A stretch of DNA of 64,000 nucleotides from Pseudomonas sp. 21 (GCF_000955805.1 NZ_JYOA01000010.1:473331-537330); one strand, 5' to 3'. Positions 29,262 through 38,668 are shown, counted from the first letter of the stretch. Made by a program: numbers and translations. The notes: generated from the sequence alone by a model not told the origin.

Positions 29262-29708
29262 ATGTTCCGTAAACTCGCCGCTGTATCCCTGCTTGGCCTG
29301 TTCAGTGCCCCGCTGCTGGCCGCCGAATGCTCCGTGGACATCCAGGGCAACGACCAGATGCAGTTCAGCACCAACGCCATCAGCGTCGACAAGAGCTGCA
29401 AGACCTTCACCGTGAACCTGTCCCACCCCGGCAGCCTGCCGAAGAACGTCATGGGCCATAACTGGGTCCTGACCACCGCCGCCGACATGCAGGGCGTAGT
29501 GACCGATGGCATGGCCGCCGGTCTGGACAAGAACTACGTGAAAGAAGGCGACACCCGCGTGATCGCCCACACCAAGATCATCGGCTCCGGCGAGAAGGAT
29601 TCGGTGACCTTCGACGTCTCCAAGCTGAAGGCCGGTGATGAATACGCCTTCTTCTGCTCCTTCCCGGGTCACTCGGCCATGATGAAGGGCACCCTGGCGG
29701 TGAAGTGA
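29262..29708 (+). CDS. azu: Azurin, periplasmic blue copper protein
   Basis: A type I copper protein that carries electrons in the periplasm. The 148-residue precursor has a 20-residue signal peptide (cleavage after LLA) and a 128-residue mature part beginning [15 protein letters not shown], the P. aeruginosa length. Copper ligands are in place: His in MGHNWVL, Cys-x4-His-x3-Met in [10 protein letters not shown]; the disulfide cysteines flank SVDIQ and DKSC. AGGAGG ribosome site is strong. Confidence 0.97.
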   Translation: MFRKLAAVSLLGLFSAPLLAAECSVDIQGNDQMQFSTNAISVDKSCKTFTVNLSHPGSLPKNVMGHNWVLTTAADMQGVVTDGMAAGLDKNYVKEGDTRVIAHTKIIGSGEKDSVTFDVSKLKAGDEYAFFCSFPGHSAMMKGTLAVK

Positions 29709-29739
29709 TCCCGCTTTCGCTCGAAAGCCTGTGATTCGA

Positions 29740-29769
29740 AAAGCCCGACCCATGGTCGGGCTTTTTATT
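29740..29769 (+). terminator. Terminator after azurin
   Basis: Stem AAAGCCCGACC / GGTCGGGCTTT with a CAT loop, then TTATTT. Confidence 0.85.
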
Positions 29770-29821
29770 TCACACAGGCAGGGTAGGGTGTGGGCGTGGT
29801 TGAAATTGCAACGGGGGACTC

Positions 29822-30448
29822 ATGTACCACGGTGAACGCTTCAACGCCTGGACTCACCTGATTGGCGCCGTGCTGGCGCTGGTGGGTGGCATCTGGCTGC
29901 TGGTGGCCACCAGCCTGGTGGGCGAGCCGCTGCGCATCGTCAGCGTGGCGGTGTACGGCACGACGCTGACCCTGCTCTACAGCATCTCGACGCTCTACCA
30001 CAGCGTGCGCGGGCGGGCGAAGGTCATCCTGCGCAAGCTCGATCACCTGTCGATCTACCTGCTGATCGCCGGGAGCTATACGCCGTTCTGCCTGGTGACG
30101 CTGAAGGGGCCCTGGGGCTGGACGCTGTTCGGCATCGTCTGGTCGATGGCGGTGATCGGCATGCTGCAGGAGATCAAGCCACGCACCGAGGCGCGGGTGC
30201 TGTCGATCATCATCTACGCGGTGATGGGCTGGATCGTGCTGATCGCGGTCGGGCCGCTGTACCGCGCGCTGGGTGGCGCGGGCTTCGCCTGGCTGGTGGG
30301 CGGCGGGGCCTTCTACACCATCGGCATCATCTTCTTCGCCTACGACAGCCGCTTCCGCCACTGGCACGGCATCTGGCACCTGTTCGTGATCGCCGGCAGC
30401 CTGCTGCACTTCATCGCCATCTGGCGCTACGTCATTCCCCAGCACTGA
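29822..30448 (+). CDS. Hemolysin III / PAQR family membrane protein
   Basis: A 208-residue seven-helix membrane protein of the hemolysin III (TrhA, YqfA) family, with the conserved opening YHGERFNAWTHLIGA, the SxxxH motif SISTLYHS and the C-terminal HxxxH motif WHLFVIAGSLLHF. PAQR relatives bind zinc through these residues and may act as membrane hydrolases; actual hemolytic activity is not implied. It follows azu after a terminator, so it probably has its own promoter. Confidence 0.9.
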   Translation: MYHGERFNAWTHLIGAVLALVGGIWLLVATSLVGEPLRIVSVAVYGTTLTLLYSISTLYHSVRGRAKVILRKLDHLSIYLLIAGSYTPFCLVTLKGPWGWTLFGIVWSMAVIGMLQEIKPRTEARVLSIIIYAVMGWIVLIAVGPLYRALGGAGFAWLVGGGAFYTIGIIFFAYDSRFRHWHGIWHLFVIAGSLLHFIAIWRYVIPQH

Positions 30449-30506
30449 TAACCGAGAGCTGAGCCGTCAGCGCGGGATCTGCACCGCGCCAACGGCTGCC
30501 GCTCGC

Positions 30507-31334
30507 TTACGGCGCGGTGGGCAGTGCGCGCTTGTGGCGGGTCTTCTCGAAGGTCCGAACGATGATGTCGAAGGCTTCCTGGCTGACCTCCTGGCCGTGC
30601 AGGAAGGCGTCGATTTCCTTGTAGGTCACACCGTGGGAATGCTCGTCCGGCTTGCCGGGGGCGAGGTCTTCGAGGTCCGCAGTCGGCACCTTCTCCACCA
30701 GATGCTCCGGCGCGCCGAGGCTGCGGGCGATGCTGCGTACCTGGTTCTTCACCAGGCCGGTGAGCGGGGCGAGGTCGCAGGCGCCGTCGCCGAACTTGGT
30801 GAAGAAGCCCATCACCGCCTCGGCGGCGTGGTCGGTGCCGACCACCAGGCCGGCGCGGGCGTTGGCGATGGTGTACTGGGCGACCATGCGGATGCGCGCC
30901 TTGGTGTTGCCCAGGGCGAAGTCGCGGGTGGCCGGCGCCAGGCCTTCCAGCGCCTGGGTCTCGGCAGCCAGCGCCTGCACCGACGGGCCGATGTTCACGG
31001 TGTGGCGCTCGTCGGGGGCGATGACGTCCACCGAGTCCTGGGCGTCCTGCTCGTCGCCCTGCACGTTGTACGGCAGGCGCACGGCGAGGAAGCGGTAGTC
31101 CTGGTTGCCGGTGTCGGCGCGCAGGCCTTCCACGGCGCGCTGGCAGAGCATGCCGGCGGTGAGCGAGTCGACGCCGCCGCTGATGCCCAGCACCAGGGTC
31201 TTCATCCCCGAACCCTTCAGGCAGTCCTGGATGAAGCGCACGCGGCGCTGGATCTCGGCCTGCAGCTCGGCGTCGGACTGGAAGGGCGGCTGCACGTTGA
31301 GTTCTCTGGCGATGGCGGCCTGTCTGTCTTTCAT
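30507..31334 (-). CDS. nadE: NH3-dependent NAD synthetase
   Basis: Amidates deamido-NAD to NAD using ammonia and ATP. The 275 residues have the PP-loop SGGVDS ([13 protein letters not shown]) and no N-terminal glutaminase domain, hence ammonia-dependent. The start at 31334 follows AAGGAG; the frame extends upstream into pncB but only as antisense-like sequence. Last gene of pncA-pncB-nadE, a nicotinamide salvage operon. Confidence 0.94.
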   Translation of the reverse strand: MKDRQAAIARELNVQPPFQSDAELQAEIQRRVRFIQDCLKGSGMKTLVLGISGGVDSLTAGMLCQRAVEGLRADTGNQDYRFLAVRLPYNVQGDEQDAQDSVDVIAPDERHTVNIGPSVQALAAETQALEGLAPATRDFALGNTKARIRMVAQYTIANARAGLVVGTDHAAEAVMGFFTKFGDGACDLAPLTGLVKNQVRSIARSLGAPEHLVEKVPTADLEDLAPGKPDEHSHGVTYKEIDAFLHGQEVSQEAFDIIVRTFEKTRHKRALPTAP

Positions 31335-31366
31335 CTGGAGGGCTCCTTTGGAAAGCGGAAAAAGGG

Positions 31367-32566
31367 TTACACCGGCACCTTGAACACGTGGCGCAGGTAG
31401 GCGACGAAGTTCTCGTCGCGGCATTGGGTCTTGCCCGGGGTGTCGGAAATCTTCGCCACGGGGTGGCCGTTGCAGGCCGTCATCTTGATCACGATGTTCA
31501 TCGGTTCCACGCCGGGGATGTCGCAGGTCAGGTTGGTACCGATACCGAAACTGACGTTGATCTTGCCACGCAATGCGCGGAAGAGCTGCAACGCCTTGGG
31601 CATGTCGAGGCCGTCGGAGAAGACCAGGGTCTTGGTCATCGGGTCGATCCCCAGGCGGCGATAGTGGGCGATCGCCTTCTCGGCCCAGACCAGCGGGTCG
31701 CCCGAATCGTGGCGCAGGCCATCGAAGAGCTTGGCGAAGTACAGGTCGAAGTCGCTGAGGAAGGCGTCCATGGTAATGCAGTCGGTCAATGCGATGCCCA
31801 GCTGGCCGCGGTACTCGCGCACCCAGCAGTCCAGCGCGGCGATCTGGCTGTCGATCAGCCTGGGGCCGAGCTGCTGGTGCGCCATCAGCCATTCGTGGGC
31901 CATGGTGCCGATCGGCTTGACGTCGAACTCGCGGGCCAGGTGCACGTTGCTGGTGCCGACGAAACGGCCGGGGAAGTCGCGCTTCAAGATGTGCACGACC
32001 TCTTCTTGGGTGCGGTAGGAGAAGCGCCGGCGGGTGCCGAAGTCGGCCACCTGGAATTCCTTCAGTTCCTCCTCGCTGGCGTTGCCGGCGAGCCAGTCGA
32101 GCTTGCGGTAGAGCTGCTCGCCGACCTGCTCCAGCACCACCTCGCGGTAGCGATAGCGGTTGCGCACCTCGCTGACGATGGCCAGCAGCGGCACTTCGAA
32201 GAGGATGACGTGCAGCCACGGTCCGCGCAGGCGGATGGCGAGCTGACCATCCTCGATGCTGGTGTGCACGTAGCGCAGGTTGAAGCGGAACAGGCTGAGG
32301 AAGCGGATGAAGTCCGGCTTGATGAACGGGATGCGCTCAAGGAAGGCGAGCTGGTCCGGCGTGGCTTCCAGTTCGGCCAGGCGTTCGATCTGGTAGCGGA
32401 TTTCCGCCAGGTACGGCCGCAGGTCCTCGGCGTTGCGGCAGCGGAATTCCCACTCCACTTCGGCGTTGGGGTAGTTGTGCAGCACCGCCTGCATCATCGT
32501 CAGCTTGTAGAAGTCGGTGTCCAGCAGGTTCTGCACGATACTCTCGGCAAATACGCTCTCGGCCAT
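31367..32566 (-). CDS. pncB: Nicotinate phosphoribosyltransferase
   Basis: Makes nicotinate mononucleotide from nicotinate and PRPP. Begins [31 protein letters not shown], the PncB signature, with the phosphoribosyl-binding region ([14 protein letters not shown]) near the C-terminus. The ATG at 32566 gives 399 residues, the P. aeruginosa length; an upstream TTG would overlap pncA. It starts two bases after the pncA stop. Confidence 0.95.
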   Translation of the reverse strand: MAESVFAESIVQNLLDTDFYKLTMMQAVLHNYPNAEVEWEFRCRNAEDLRPYLAEIRYQIERLAELEATPDQLAFLERIPFIKPDFIRFLSLFRFNLRYVHTSIEDGQLAIRLRGPWLHVILFEVPLLAIVSEVRNRYRYREVVLEQVGEQLYRKLDWLAGNASEEELKEFQVADFGTRRRFSYRTQEEVVHILKRDFPGRFVGTSNVHLAREFDVKPIGTMAHEWLMAHQQLGPRLIDSQIAALDCWVREYRGQLGIALTDCITMDAFLSDFDLYFAKLFDGLRHDSGDPLVWAEKAIAHYRRLGIDPMTKTLVFSDGLDMPKALQLFRALRGKINVSFGIGTNLTCDIPGVEPMNIVIKMTACNGHPVAKISDTPGKTQCRDENFVAYLRHVFKVPV

Positions 32567-32568
32567 GA

Positions 32569-33216
32569 TCAATTCTCCCTGATGCCCATGAGGGCCTCGT
32601 CCAGTTCGTTCTCGTCCGCGCAGAGGATGACCCCGGCGCTGCGCATTTCATTGCAGGCTGCCTTGGCGGTTTCTTCCGCGATGGCGCGGCAGGCCGGCAG
32701 GTACAGCAGCACCTGGAAGCCGGCGCGGCGCAGTTGCAATGCGGTGGTCTTCACGCAGTAGTCCAGCGCCAGGCCGCCCACCAGCACATGGCTGACCGCG
32801 TTCTGCCGCAGGTATTCGATCACCCCGGTGCTGCGCCGTTCCGCCAGGTCGTGGTAGCAGGCACCGTAGGGGTGCAGGTCCGGTTCGACGCCCTTCCAGA
32901 TGAAGAAGTCGTAGTCCATGGGTTCGGGGAGTTCGTCCAGCAGCTCGAAGCCCGGCGTGCCCGGCACGCAGTGGCTGACCCAGGTGAGGTCGGCATTGGG
33001 CAGGGACAGCGGCTGCAGCATCTGTGCCGGCTCGCTCACTACCCAGGGGGCTTGCGGGGTGTGGGCGTCCTTGCTGCCCAGGCGCAGGCTGGCGCGTTCG
33101 GACATGAGGTTGAGGGCGCCGCCGATGGCGTCACCGCCGGGCACCGGCAGCTCATTGGGGCAGAGCGGGGTGAAGCCCTTCTGGGCGTCTACATCGAAGC
33201 TGGCGATCAGGTTCAT
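32569..33216 (-). CDS. pncA: Nicotinamidase / isochorismatase-family hydrolase
   Basis: Converts nicotinamide to nicotinate, feeding pncB directly downstream. The 215-residue protein has the catalytic aspartate in FDVDAQKGF (near residue 10), metal-site histidines around SKDAH and WVSHC, and the nucleophilic cysteine in [18 protein letters not shown]-type ribosome site before the ATG. First gene of the salvage operon, divergent from nrtR. Confidence 0.92.
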   Translation of the reverse strand: MNLIASFDVDAQKGFTPLCPNELPVPGGDAIGGALNLMSERASLRLGSKDAHTPQAPWVVSEPAQMLQPLSLPNADLTWVSHCVPGTPGFELLDELPEPMDYDFFIWKGVEPDLHPYGACYHDLAERRSTGVIEYLRQNAVSHVLVGGLALDYCVKTTALQLRRAGFQVLLYLPACRAIAEETAKAACNEMRSAGVILCADENELDEALMGIREN

Positions 33217-33260
33217 GGAAGCCTCCGCTTGACCGTCGGTGGTCTGTCGTGGCTACATAA

Positions 33261-33346
33261 TTCACGACGTGAAATAAGTCGTCAAGTAAAAAGAACGGAA
33301 ATGATTGGCAGTGGAAGATGCTTTCTATACGTGATGAAATAAGTCG
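33261..33346. promoter_or_regulatory. Candidate NrtR operator region
   Basis: The pncA-nrtR gap holds a palindrome TTCACGACGTGAA (33261-33273) and a 12-base direct repeat TGAAATAAGTCG at 33270-33281 and 33335-33346. NrtR regulators usually control such divergent NAD genes. I cannot confirm that these are the bound sequences. Confidence 0.45.
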
Positions 33347-33385
33347 CAGGATCTATCCCGGCGAAAACCTATTCGAGGAGCTTCG

Positions 33386-34078
33386 ATGAGTACCGCTGAA
33401 GTGCTGGCCACCGTGGATATCGTGGCGCTGCGCCTGAATCCCGAGCGCGGGCTGGAACTGCTGCTGATCCGTCGCGCCCACGGGCCGTTCGAGGGGCAAT
33501 GGGCATTGCCCGGCGTGCTGATCAATGGCCGCTGCGCGGATCACGGCCTGGACGACGCGGCCCTGCGCGCGCTGCGCGAGAAAGCGCGGGTACAGCCGGC
33601 CTACATGGAGCAGGTGGCCACGGTCGGTAACGCCGTGCGTGACCCACGTGGCTGGTCGCTGAGCGTGTTCTACCTCGTGCTGGTGGCGCCGGAGACCGAA
33701 CTGGTCGCCGACGATCTCGACTTCGTGCCGCTCGACGCCGTGCGCGGCGAGCGCCTGGCCTTGCCCTTCGACCATGCCCATCTGGTGCAGCAGGCCTGTG
33801 AGCGGCTGGCCAGCAAGTCGGTGTACAGCGCATTGCCGCTGCACCTGTTGCCGCAGCGCTTCACCGTGGCGGAGGCGCTGAAGGCCTTCGAGCTATCCAT
33901 CGGCGAGGAAATCCAGCATTCCAGCCTGCGCGGGCGGCTGGAGCGGATGAAGGCGGCCGGCTGGGTGCAGGACACCGGCGAGCGCCACCAGCCGCCGATG
34001 GGCCGGCCGCAGCATGTGCTGCGCTTTACGCCGCAGGGGGATGGGGCGTTTGTGTTTGATCGGAGCCTGTTGGTTTAG
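33386..34078 (+). CDS. nrtR: NrtR-type Nudix transcriptional regulator of NAD metabolism
   Basis: A 230-residue protein with an N-terminal Nudix-like domain and a C-terminal winged helix (about residues 155-230, RLERMKAAGWVQDTG). The Nudix box is degenerate: REKARV replaces the catalytic REUXEE, so it should bind rather than hydrolyse an ADP-ribose-type ligand, as in NrtR repressors. Divergent placement next to pncA-pncB-nadE supports repression of that operon. Confidence 0.88.
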   Translation: MSTAEVLATVDIVALRLNPERGLELLLIRRAHGPFEGQWALPGVLINGRCADHGLDDAALRALREKARVQPAYMEQVATVGNAVRDPRGWSLSVFYLVLVAPETELVADDLDFVPLDAVRGERLALPFDHAHLVQQACERLASKSVYSALPLHLLPQRFTVAEALKAFELSIGEEIQHSSLRGRLERMKAAGWVQDTGERHQPPMGRPQHVLRFTPQGDGAFVFDRSLLV

Positions 34079-34106
34079 GTGTTTTCGGGGAGTAGGGAGT
34101 TGGGCT

Positions 34107-34262
34107 TTCCCTCTCCCCAGCCCTCTCCCTGAAGGGAGAGGGAGCCGTTCGGCTTGCGCGGCTAGAGGGAAGTCAGCTGGCTGAGCTCTGTGCGGTCCGA
34201 GCGCTCGGGCAGTCCCCTCTCCCTTCGGAGCGGGGCGCGCAGCCAGGGTTAGGGAGAGGGCG
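34107..34262. repeat. CCCTCTCC-type inverted repeats
   Basis: Two related blocks, 34107-34143 and 34213-34262, contain CCCTCTCCCT and its complement AGGGAGAGGG as hairpins. A third copy lies between ureF and ureE at 48315. This is a second intergenic repeat family, distinct from the GGAGCG REPs. The 200 bases between nrtR and the LysR gene contain nothing else visible. Confidence 0.75.
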
Positions 34263-34280
34263 CCCCCGACAGCACGGAAC

Positions 34281-35174
34281 TCACCCCTCCATCCGCTCCC
34301 CGATCCACTCCACGAACGCCCTGACCTTGGGCACCGCCGCCGCATGCTCGGGGTACGCCAGGTAATACCCGCTGCGGCTTGCCAGCCCGTGCTGCCAGGC
34401 GATCACCAGCTTGCCTTCGCTCAGTTCCTCTTCCACCAGGAAGCGCGGCAGCAGCGCCACGCCGCAACCGGCCTGGGCGGCGCGGATGCACATGTAGAAA
34501 GTGTCGAAACGCGGCCCGTGGTAGCTGTGCTCGCTGTGCTGGCCGAGGCTGAGGAACCACTCGTGCCAGGCCTCCTGGCGCGTGGCGTTCTGCAGCAGGA
34601 CCAGGTCCGCCAGCTGGGTCGGGTCGCTCAGCGGCTGCGCTGGCAGGATCGCCGGTGAACAGACCGGCACCATCTCTTCGCCGAACAGCGCCACGCATTC
34701 CGCGCCGGGCAGGGTGCCGGCGCCGAAGAAGAAAGCGATATCGCAACGCGATTGCAGCAGGTCGCCGGGCTCCAGCTCCTGGCGCAGGTCCAGGTGGATG
34801 TTCGGGTGACGGTGGCGCCAGCCGTTCAGCCGCGGGATCAGCCAGCGCGCGCCGAAGGTCGGCGGCGTCGCCACGCGCAGCACTTCGGTCTCGCCGCCGT
34901 AGGACAGCAGGTAGTGGGTGGACATCTCCACCTGGGTGAGGATCTTGCGTACTTCCACCAGGTACAGGTCTCCCGCCGGTGTCAGCTGCAGGCGGCGGCG
35001 CACGCGGCGGAACAGCAGGTGCTGGAGCATTTCCTCCAACTGCGCCACCTGTTTGCTGACCGCGCTCTGGGTCAGGTTCAACTCCTCGGAGGCGCGGGTG
35101 AAACTCAGGTGCCGCGCCACCGCTTCGAAGCATTGCAGGGCGGTCATGGACGGCAGGTGGCGTTTGCTCAGCAT
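34281..35174 (-). CDS. LysR-type regulator of the pipecolate genes (AmaR-like)
   Basis: A 297-residue LysR protein: N-terminal winged helix-turn-helix (ARHLSFTRASEELNLTQSAVSKQVAQLE), then a substrate-binding domain. It is divergent from amaB with 119 bases between start codons, the usual LysR arrangement, and from memory the P. putida amaB-amaA pair has the same neighbour. It therefore probably activates amaB-amaA in response to a lysine-pathway intermediate; this is inference from position. Confidence 0.85.
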   Translation of the reverse strand: MLSKRHLPSMTALQCFEAVARHLSFTRASEELNLTQSAVSKQVAQLEEMLQHLLFRRVRRRLQLTPAGDLYLVEVRKILTQVEMSTHYLLSYGGETEVLRVATPPTFGARWLIPRLNGWRHRHPNIHLDLRQELEPGDLLQSRCDIAFFFGAGTLPGAECVALFGEEMVPVCSPAILPAQPLSDPTQLADLVLLQNATRQEAWHEWFLSLGQHSEHSYHGPRFDTFYMCIRAAQAGCGVALLPRFLVEEELSEGKLVIAWQHGLASRSGYYLAYPEHAAAVPKVRAFVEWIGERMEG

Positions 35175-35293
35175 GGCGGGCAGTTCATGAATTTACGGAA
35201 TGATGTGCATAGGAAACGTCGTTTGTTGTGCCCAGGCAAGCCGTTTATTACTGCTGGCATTCCAACTGGTTCTGAACCCATTCAGGAGTCCGC

Positions 35294-36784
35294 ATGATTT
35301 CCGCACTGCTCGAATCCCTCGGCGTCGACGCCCGCCTGGTCACTGGTGGCGATCAGGTCATCCACACTCCCATCGACGGCAGCCGCCTGGGCGCGGTGCG
35401 CCTGGAAAGCGCCGCCGAGGTGGAGCAGAAGATCGGCCGCGCCGCCCATGCCTTCGACGCCTGGCGCAAGGTGCCGGCGCCGCGCCGTGGCGAGCTGGTG
35501 CGCCTGTTCGGCGAGGAGCTGCGGGCGAGCAAGGCCGCCTTGGGCGAACTGGTGTCCTGGGAGGCCGGCAAGATCACACAGGAAGGCCTGGGCGAAGTGC
35601 AGGAAATGATCGACATCTGCGACTTCGCCGTCGGCCTGTCGCGCCAGCTCTATGGCCTGACCATCGCCTCCGAGCGCCCCGGCCACCACATGCGCGAGAC
35701 CTGGCATCCGCTGGGCGTGGTCGGCGTGATCAGCGCCTTCAACTTCCCGGTCGCCGTGTGGTCGTGGAACACCGCGCTGGCGCTGGTGTGCGGCAACTCG
35801 GTGGTGTGGAAGCCGTCGGAGAAGACCCCGCTCACCGCGCTGGCCTGCCAGGCGCTGTTCGAGCGTGCGCTGAAGAAGTTCGGCGATGCGCCGGAGCACC
35901 TCAGCCAGGTGGTGATTGGTGACCGCAGCGCTGGCGAAGCGCTGGTGGACGACGTGCGCGTCGCCCTGGTCAGCGCCACCGGCAGCACCCGCATGGGCAG
36001 CGAAGTCGGCCCGCGCGTGGCGGCCCGCTTCGGCCGCAGCATTCTCGAACTGGGCGGCAACAACGCGATGATCCTGGCGCCCAGTGCCGACCTCGACATG
36101 GCCGTGCGCGCCGTGCTGTTCAGTGCCGTCGGCACCGCCGGGCAACGCTGCACCACGCTGCGCCGGCTGATCGCCCACGAGTCGGTGAAGGACGAATTCG
36201 TCAGCCGCCTGAAGACCGCCTACGCCAAGGTACGCATCGGCCATCCGCTGGAAGGCAACCTGGTCGGCCCGCTGATCGACGAGCGCAGCTTCCTGGCCAT
36301 GCAGGGCGCGCTGGAACAGGCGCGCGGCGAGGGCGGCGTGGTGTTCGGCGGTGAGCGCCAACTGGCCGATAAATTCCCCGACGCCTATTACGTGTCGCCG
36401 GCCATCGTCGAGATGCCCGAGCAGAGCGACGTGGTGCGCAGCGAGACCTTCGCGCCGATCCTCTACGTGGTGCCCTACAAGGACTTCAACGACGCGGTGG
36501 CGCTGAACAATGGCGTGCCCCAGGGGCTGTCGTCGTGCATCTTCACCACCGACCTGCGCGAGGCGGAAGCCTTCATCTCGGCGGTGGGCAGCGACTGCGG
36601 CATCGCCAACGTCAACATCGGCCCCAGCGGCGCGGAGATCGGCGGCGCCTTCGGTGGCGAGAAGGAAACCGGCGGCGGCCGCGAGTCCGGTTCCGACGCC
36701 TGGAAGGGCTATATGCGTCGGCAGACCAACACCGTGAACTACTCGCGGGAACTGCCGCTGGCGCAGGGCATAGTCTTCGACTGA
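35294..36784 (+). CDS. amaB: L-piperidine-6-carboxylate / aminoadipate semialdehyde dehydrogenase
   Basis: An ALDH7-type aldehyde dehydrogenase (496 residues) that oxidises L-2-aminoadipate-6-semialdehyde to 2-aminoadipate. Catalytic residues are visible: Glu252 in ELGGNNA and Cys286 in GTAGQRCTTLRR. The GGNNA-type motif and the close link to amaA, which makes its substrate, separate it from succinate-semialdehyde relatives. AGGAG precedes the ATG. The pathway is lysine to pipecolate to aminoadipate. Confidence 0.88.
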   Translation: MISALLESLGVDARLVTGGDQVIHTPIDGSRLGAVRLESAAEVEQKIGRAAHAFDAWRKVPAPRRGELVRLFGEELRASKAALGELVSWEAGKITQEGLGEVQEMIDICDFAVGLSRQLYGLTIASERPGHHMRETWHPLGVVGVISAFNFPVAVWSWNTALALVCGNSVVWKPSEKTPLTALACQALFERALKKFGDAPEHLSQVVIGDRSAGEALVDDVRVALVSATGSTRMGSEVGPRVAARFGRSILELGGNNAMILAPSADLDMAVRAVLFSAVGTAGQRCTTLRRLIAHESVKDEFVSRLKTAYAKVRIGHPLEGNLVGPLIDERSFLAMQGALEQARGEGGVVFGGERQLADKFPDAYYVSPAIVEMPEQSDVVRSETFAPILYVVPYKDFNDAVALNNGVPQGLSSCIFTTDLREAEAFISAVGSDCGIANVNIGPSGAEIGGAFGGEKETGGGRESGSDAWKGYMRRQTNTVNYSRELPLAQGIVFD

Positions 36785-36807
36785 TGGCACCGGGGCCATG
36801 GGCACCT

Positions 36808-36885
36808 GTAGGAGCGAGCTTGCTCGCGAACGGAGTCCGGCTGGACTTCGGCGTCATGCGGTTCGCGAGCAAGCTCGCTCCTACA
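36808..36885. repeat. REP/REPIN-type inverted repeat
   Basis: TGTAGGAGCGAGCTTGCTCGCGAA and its mirror TTCGCGAGCAAGCTCGCTCCTACA flank a 30-base centre. It lies in the amaB-amaA gap. Confidence 0.88.
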
Positions 36886-36928
36886 CAAGGGCCTCGGCTC
36901 GCGATGTGGGCTTGCTGTACAGCACCGT

Positions 36929-36998
36929 AGGGCGAATAACCTGGATCAGGTTATCCGCCAGCCCTCTGCGGCGGATAACGCTGACGCGTTATGCGCCC
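36929..36998. repeat. GGCGGATAAC-type hairpin repeat pair
   Basis: Two successive hairpins, GGCGAATAACCT / AGGTTATCCGCC and GCGGATAACGC / GCGTTATGCGCC. This is a third intergenic repeat type. Together with the preceding REP it fills most of the 275-base amaB-amaA gap. Confidence 0.7.
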
Positions 36999-37059
36999 TG
37001 CGGCGGGCCCAACCGCTGCACCGAGTCATTCACAAAGGTTCGCGTAGAAGGATCGCTGG

Positions 37060-38343
37060 ATGTCGCTTCGCCAAGAGTGTCTGTGGGAATACCTGACCCC
37101 CGATCGCCCGGAAGCCCCGGAGCTGCGCGGGGATCGCAAGGTCGACGTGTGTGTCGTCGGCGCGGGCTTTACCGGCCTGTCCGCCGCGCTGCATCTGCTG
37201 GAGCGTGACCAGAAGGTCTGCGTGCTGGAAGCCCACACCACCGGACACGGTGGCTCGGGGCGCAATGTCGGGCTGGTCAACGCCGGCCTGTGGATTCCTC
37301 CGGACGAGATCGAAGCGGGCATGGGTGCGGAGGTCGGCCAGCGGGTCAATCGCATGCTCGGCAACGCGCCCTCGCTGGTGTTCTCCCTGATCGACAAGCA
37401 CGGCATCGATTGCCAGGCGCGCCGCGAAGGCACGCTGCACATGGCGCACAATGCCCGTGGCCTGGCTGACCTGCGCAGCCGCTGCGAGCAATGGGGGCGT
37501 CGTGGCGCGCCGGTGGAACTGCTCACCGGCTCCGACTGCGAACAGGCCTGTGGCACCGACAAGATCGCCGGCGCGCTACTCGATCGCCGCGCCGGTACGC
37601 TCAACCCCATGGCCTACGTCAGCGGCCTGGCCCGCGCGGTTGTCGGCCTGGGTGGCGAGCTGTACCACCATTCCCCGGTGGTTGGCCTGGTGCGCGTGGG
37701 CAGCGCGTGGAATGTGATCACCGCCGGTGGCGTGGTGACCGCCGACAAGGTGGTGATCGCCTCCAGCGCGTACACCGAAGGCGAGTGGACGCAGCTGCGC
37801 CGCACCTTCTTCCCCGGTTACTACTACCAGGTTGCCTCGCGTCCGCTGGAGGGCGCCGAAGCCGCGCGCATCCTGCCGGGCGGGCAGGGCTCCTGGGATA
37901 CCCGCCAGGTGCTCAGCAGCATCCGCCGCGACGCCGATGGCCGCCTGCTGCTCGGCAGCCTCGGCAAGGGCACCGGCAAGCCGGCGTGGTTCCTGAAGAG
38001 CTGGGCCGACCGCATCCAGCAGCACTACTTCCCGAGGCTGGGCAAGGTGGACTGGGAGTTCACCTGGACCGGCTGTATCGACTTCACCCCCGACCACCTC
38101 ATGCGCCTGTTCGAGCCGGCGCCGGGGCTGGTCGCCATGAGCGGCTACAACGGTCGTGGCGTCACCACCGGCACGGTGGTGGGCAAGGCCTTTGCCGACT
38201 TCCTGCTGGACGGTGACGCCAGCGCCTTGCCGATGCCGCTGAGGCCGATGGAGGAAATCTCCGCCGTGGGCCTGCGCAGCTGCCTGTACGAAGCCGGCTT
38301 CTCCCTTTATCACGCCGGGCAATGCCTGCGGGTGGTGATCTGA
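37060..38343 (+). CDS. amaA: L-pipecolate oxidase (FAD-dependent)
   Basis: A DAO-family flavoprotein (427 residues) that oxidises L-pipecolate to piperideine-6-carboxylate, which opens to the AmaB substrate. The N-terminal dinucleotide motif VVGAGFTGLSAALHL (about 32-46) binds FAD; the GSGRNVGLVNAGLW segment is typical of DadA/AmaA-type oxidases. It follows amaB after a 275-base gap full of repeats, so co-transcription is uncertain. Other FAD amino-acid oxidase substrates are possible; the AmaB linkage is the main support. Confidence 0.85.
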   Translation: MSLRQECLWEYLTPDRPEAPELRGDRKVDVCVVGAGFTGLSAALHLLERDQKVCVLEAHTTGHGGSGRNVGLVNAGLWIPPDEIEAGMGAEVGQRVNRMLGNAPSLVFSLIDKHGIDCQARREGTLHMAHNARGLADLRSRCEQWGRRGAPVELLTGSDCEQACGTDKIAGALLDRRAGTLNPMAYVSGLARAVVGLGGELYHHSPVVGLVRVGSAWNVITAGGVVTADKVVIASSAYTEGEWTQLRRTFFPGYYYQVASRPLEGAEAARILPGGQGSWDTRQVLSSIRRDADGRLLLGSLGKGTGKPAWFLKSWADRIQQHYFPRLGKVDWEFTWTGCIDFTPDHLMRLFEPAPGLVAMSGYNGRGVTTGTVVGKAFADFLLDGDASALPMPLRPMEEISAVGLRSCLYEAGFSLYHAGQCLRVVI

Positions 38344-38438
38344 GGCGGTTCAAGCTGGGGCGCGCGCCGCCCCGGTTTGACCCACCAACGCTCGCTGCAC
38401 TTTGGTCTAGCCTCTTATGGTGCGTTACCCCGACGGGT

Positions 38439-38583
38439 CTGCACCGTGGATGTGCAGTTCGGTGACAGCGCCGGTTACGGTTGGGGTTGCGCCTGTGGTG
38501 GCTGGAAAAAGCCAGCTCACGGGAGGATCGGTTGCGCCCATCTGCCTGTTCGGTTGCACCTTATTCTTTCAATGGGTTGCACG
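38439..38583 (+). promoter_or_regulatory. Phased GGTTGC repeats, candidate activator sites for the sigma-54 promoter
   Basis: Four copies of a GGGTTGCRC/CGGTTGCRCC motif begin at 38484, 38529, 38551 and 38574, spaced 45, 22 and 23 bases, i.e. about two helical turns apart (the first gap is double). An inverted repeat CTGCAC-N7-GTGCAG lies at 38439-38457. They end about 70 bases upstream of the sigma-54 promoter at 38652, within the range of upstream activating sequences. The binding protein is unknown. Confidence 0.45.
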
Positions 38584-38651
38584 TGTCTAGCACTTGATGT
38601 CTGCCAGCTCGGGCTGTTTTCGCTGTAGGACTTGGTTAATAACAAAAACGA

Positions 38652-38668
38652 ATGGCACGCCGCTTGCT
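38652..38668 (+). promoter_or_regulatory. Sigma-54 promoter for the branched-chain-type ABC transporter
   Basis: ATGGCACGCCGCTTGCT matches the -24/-12 consensus TGGCACG-N4-TTGCW exactly, with GG and GC ten bases apart. Transcription would start near 38680, giving a leader of about 75 bases before the binding-protein ATG. RpoN control suggests nitrogen- or substrate-responsive expression. Confidence 0.78.

Noticed and set aside
31335..32219. N-terminal extension of nadE through pncB
   Set aside because: The extension is off-frame pncB sequence; MKDRQAAI at 31334 has AAGGAG and gives the normal length.
35175..35293. LysR T-N11-A box between the regulator and amaB
   Set aside because: TTCATGAA and several partial palindromes are visible but none fits well enough to name a site.
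36612..36930. Small frames over the end of amaB and the REP element
   Set aside because: They run through the repeat (SELARER.. is the translation of REP sequence) and lack any support.
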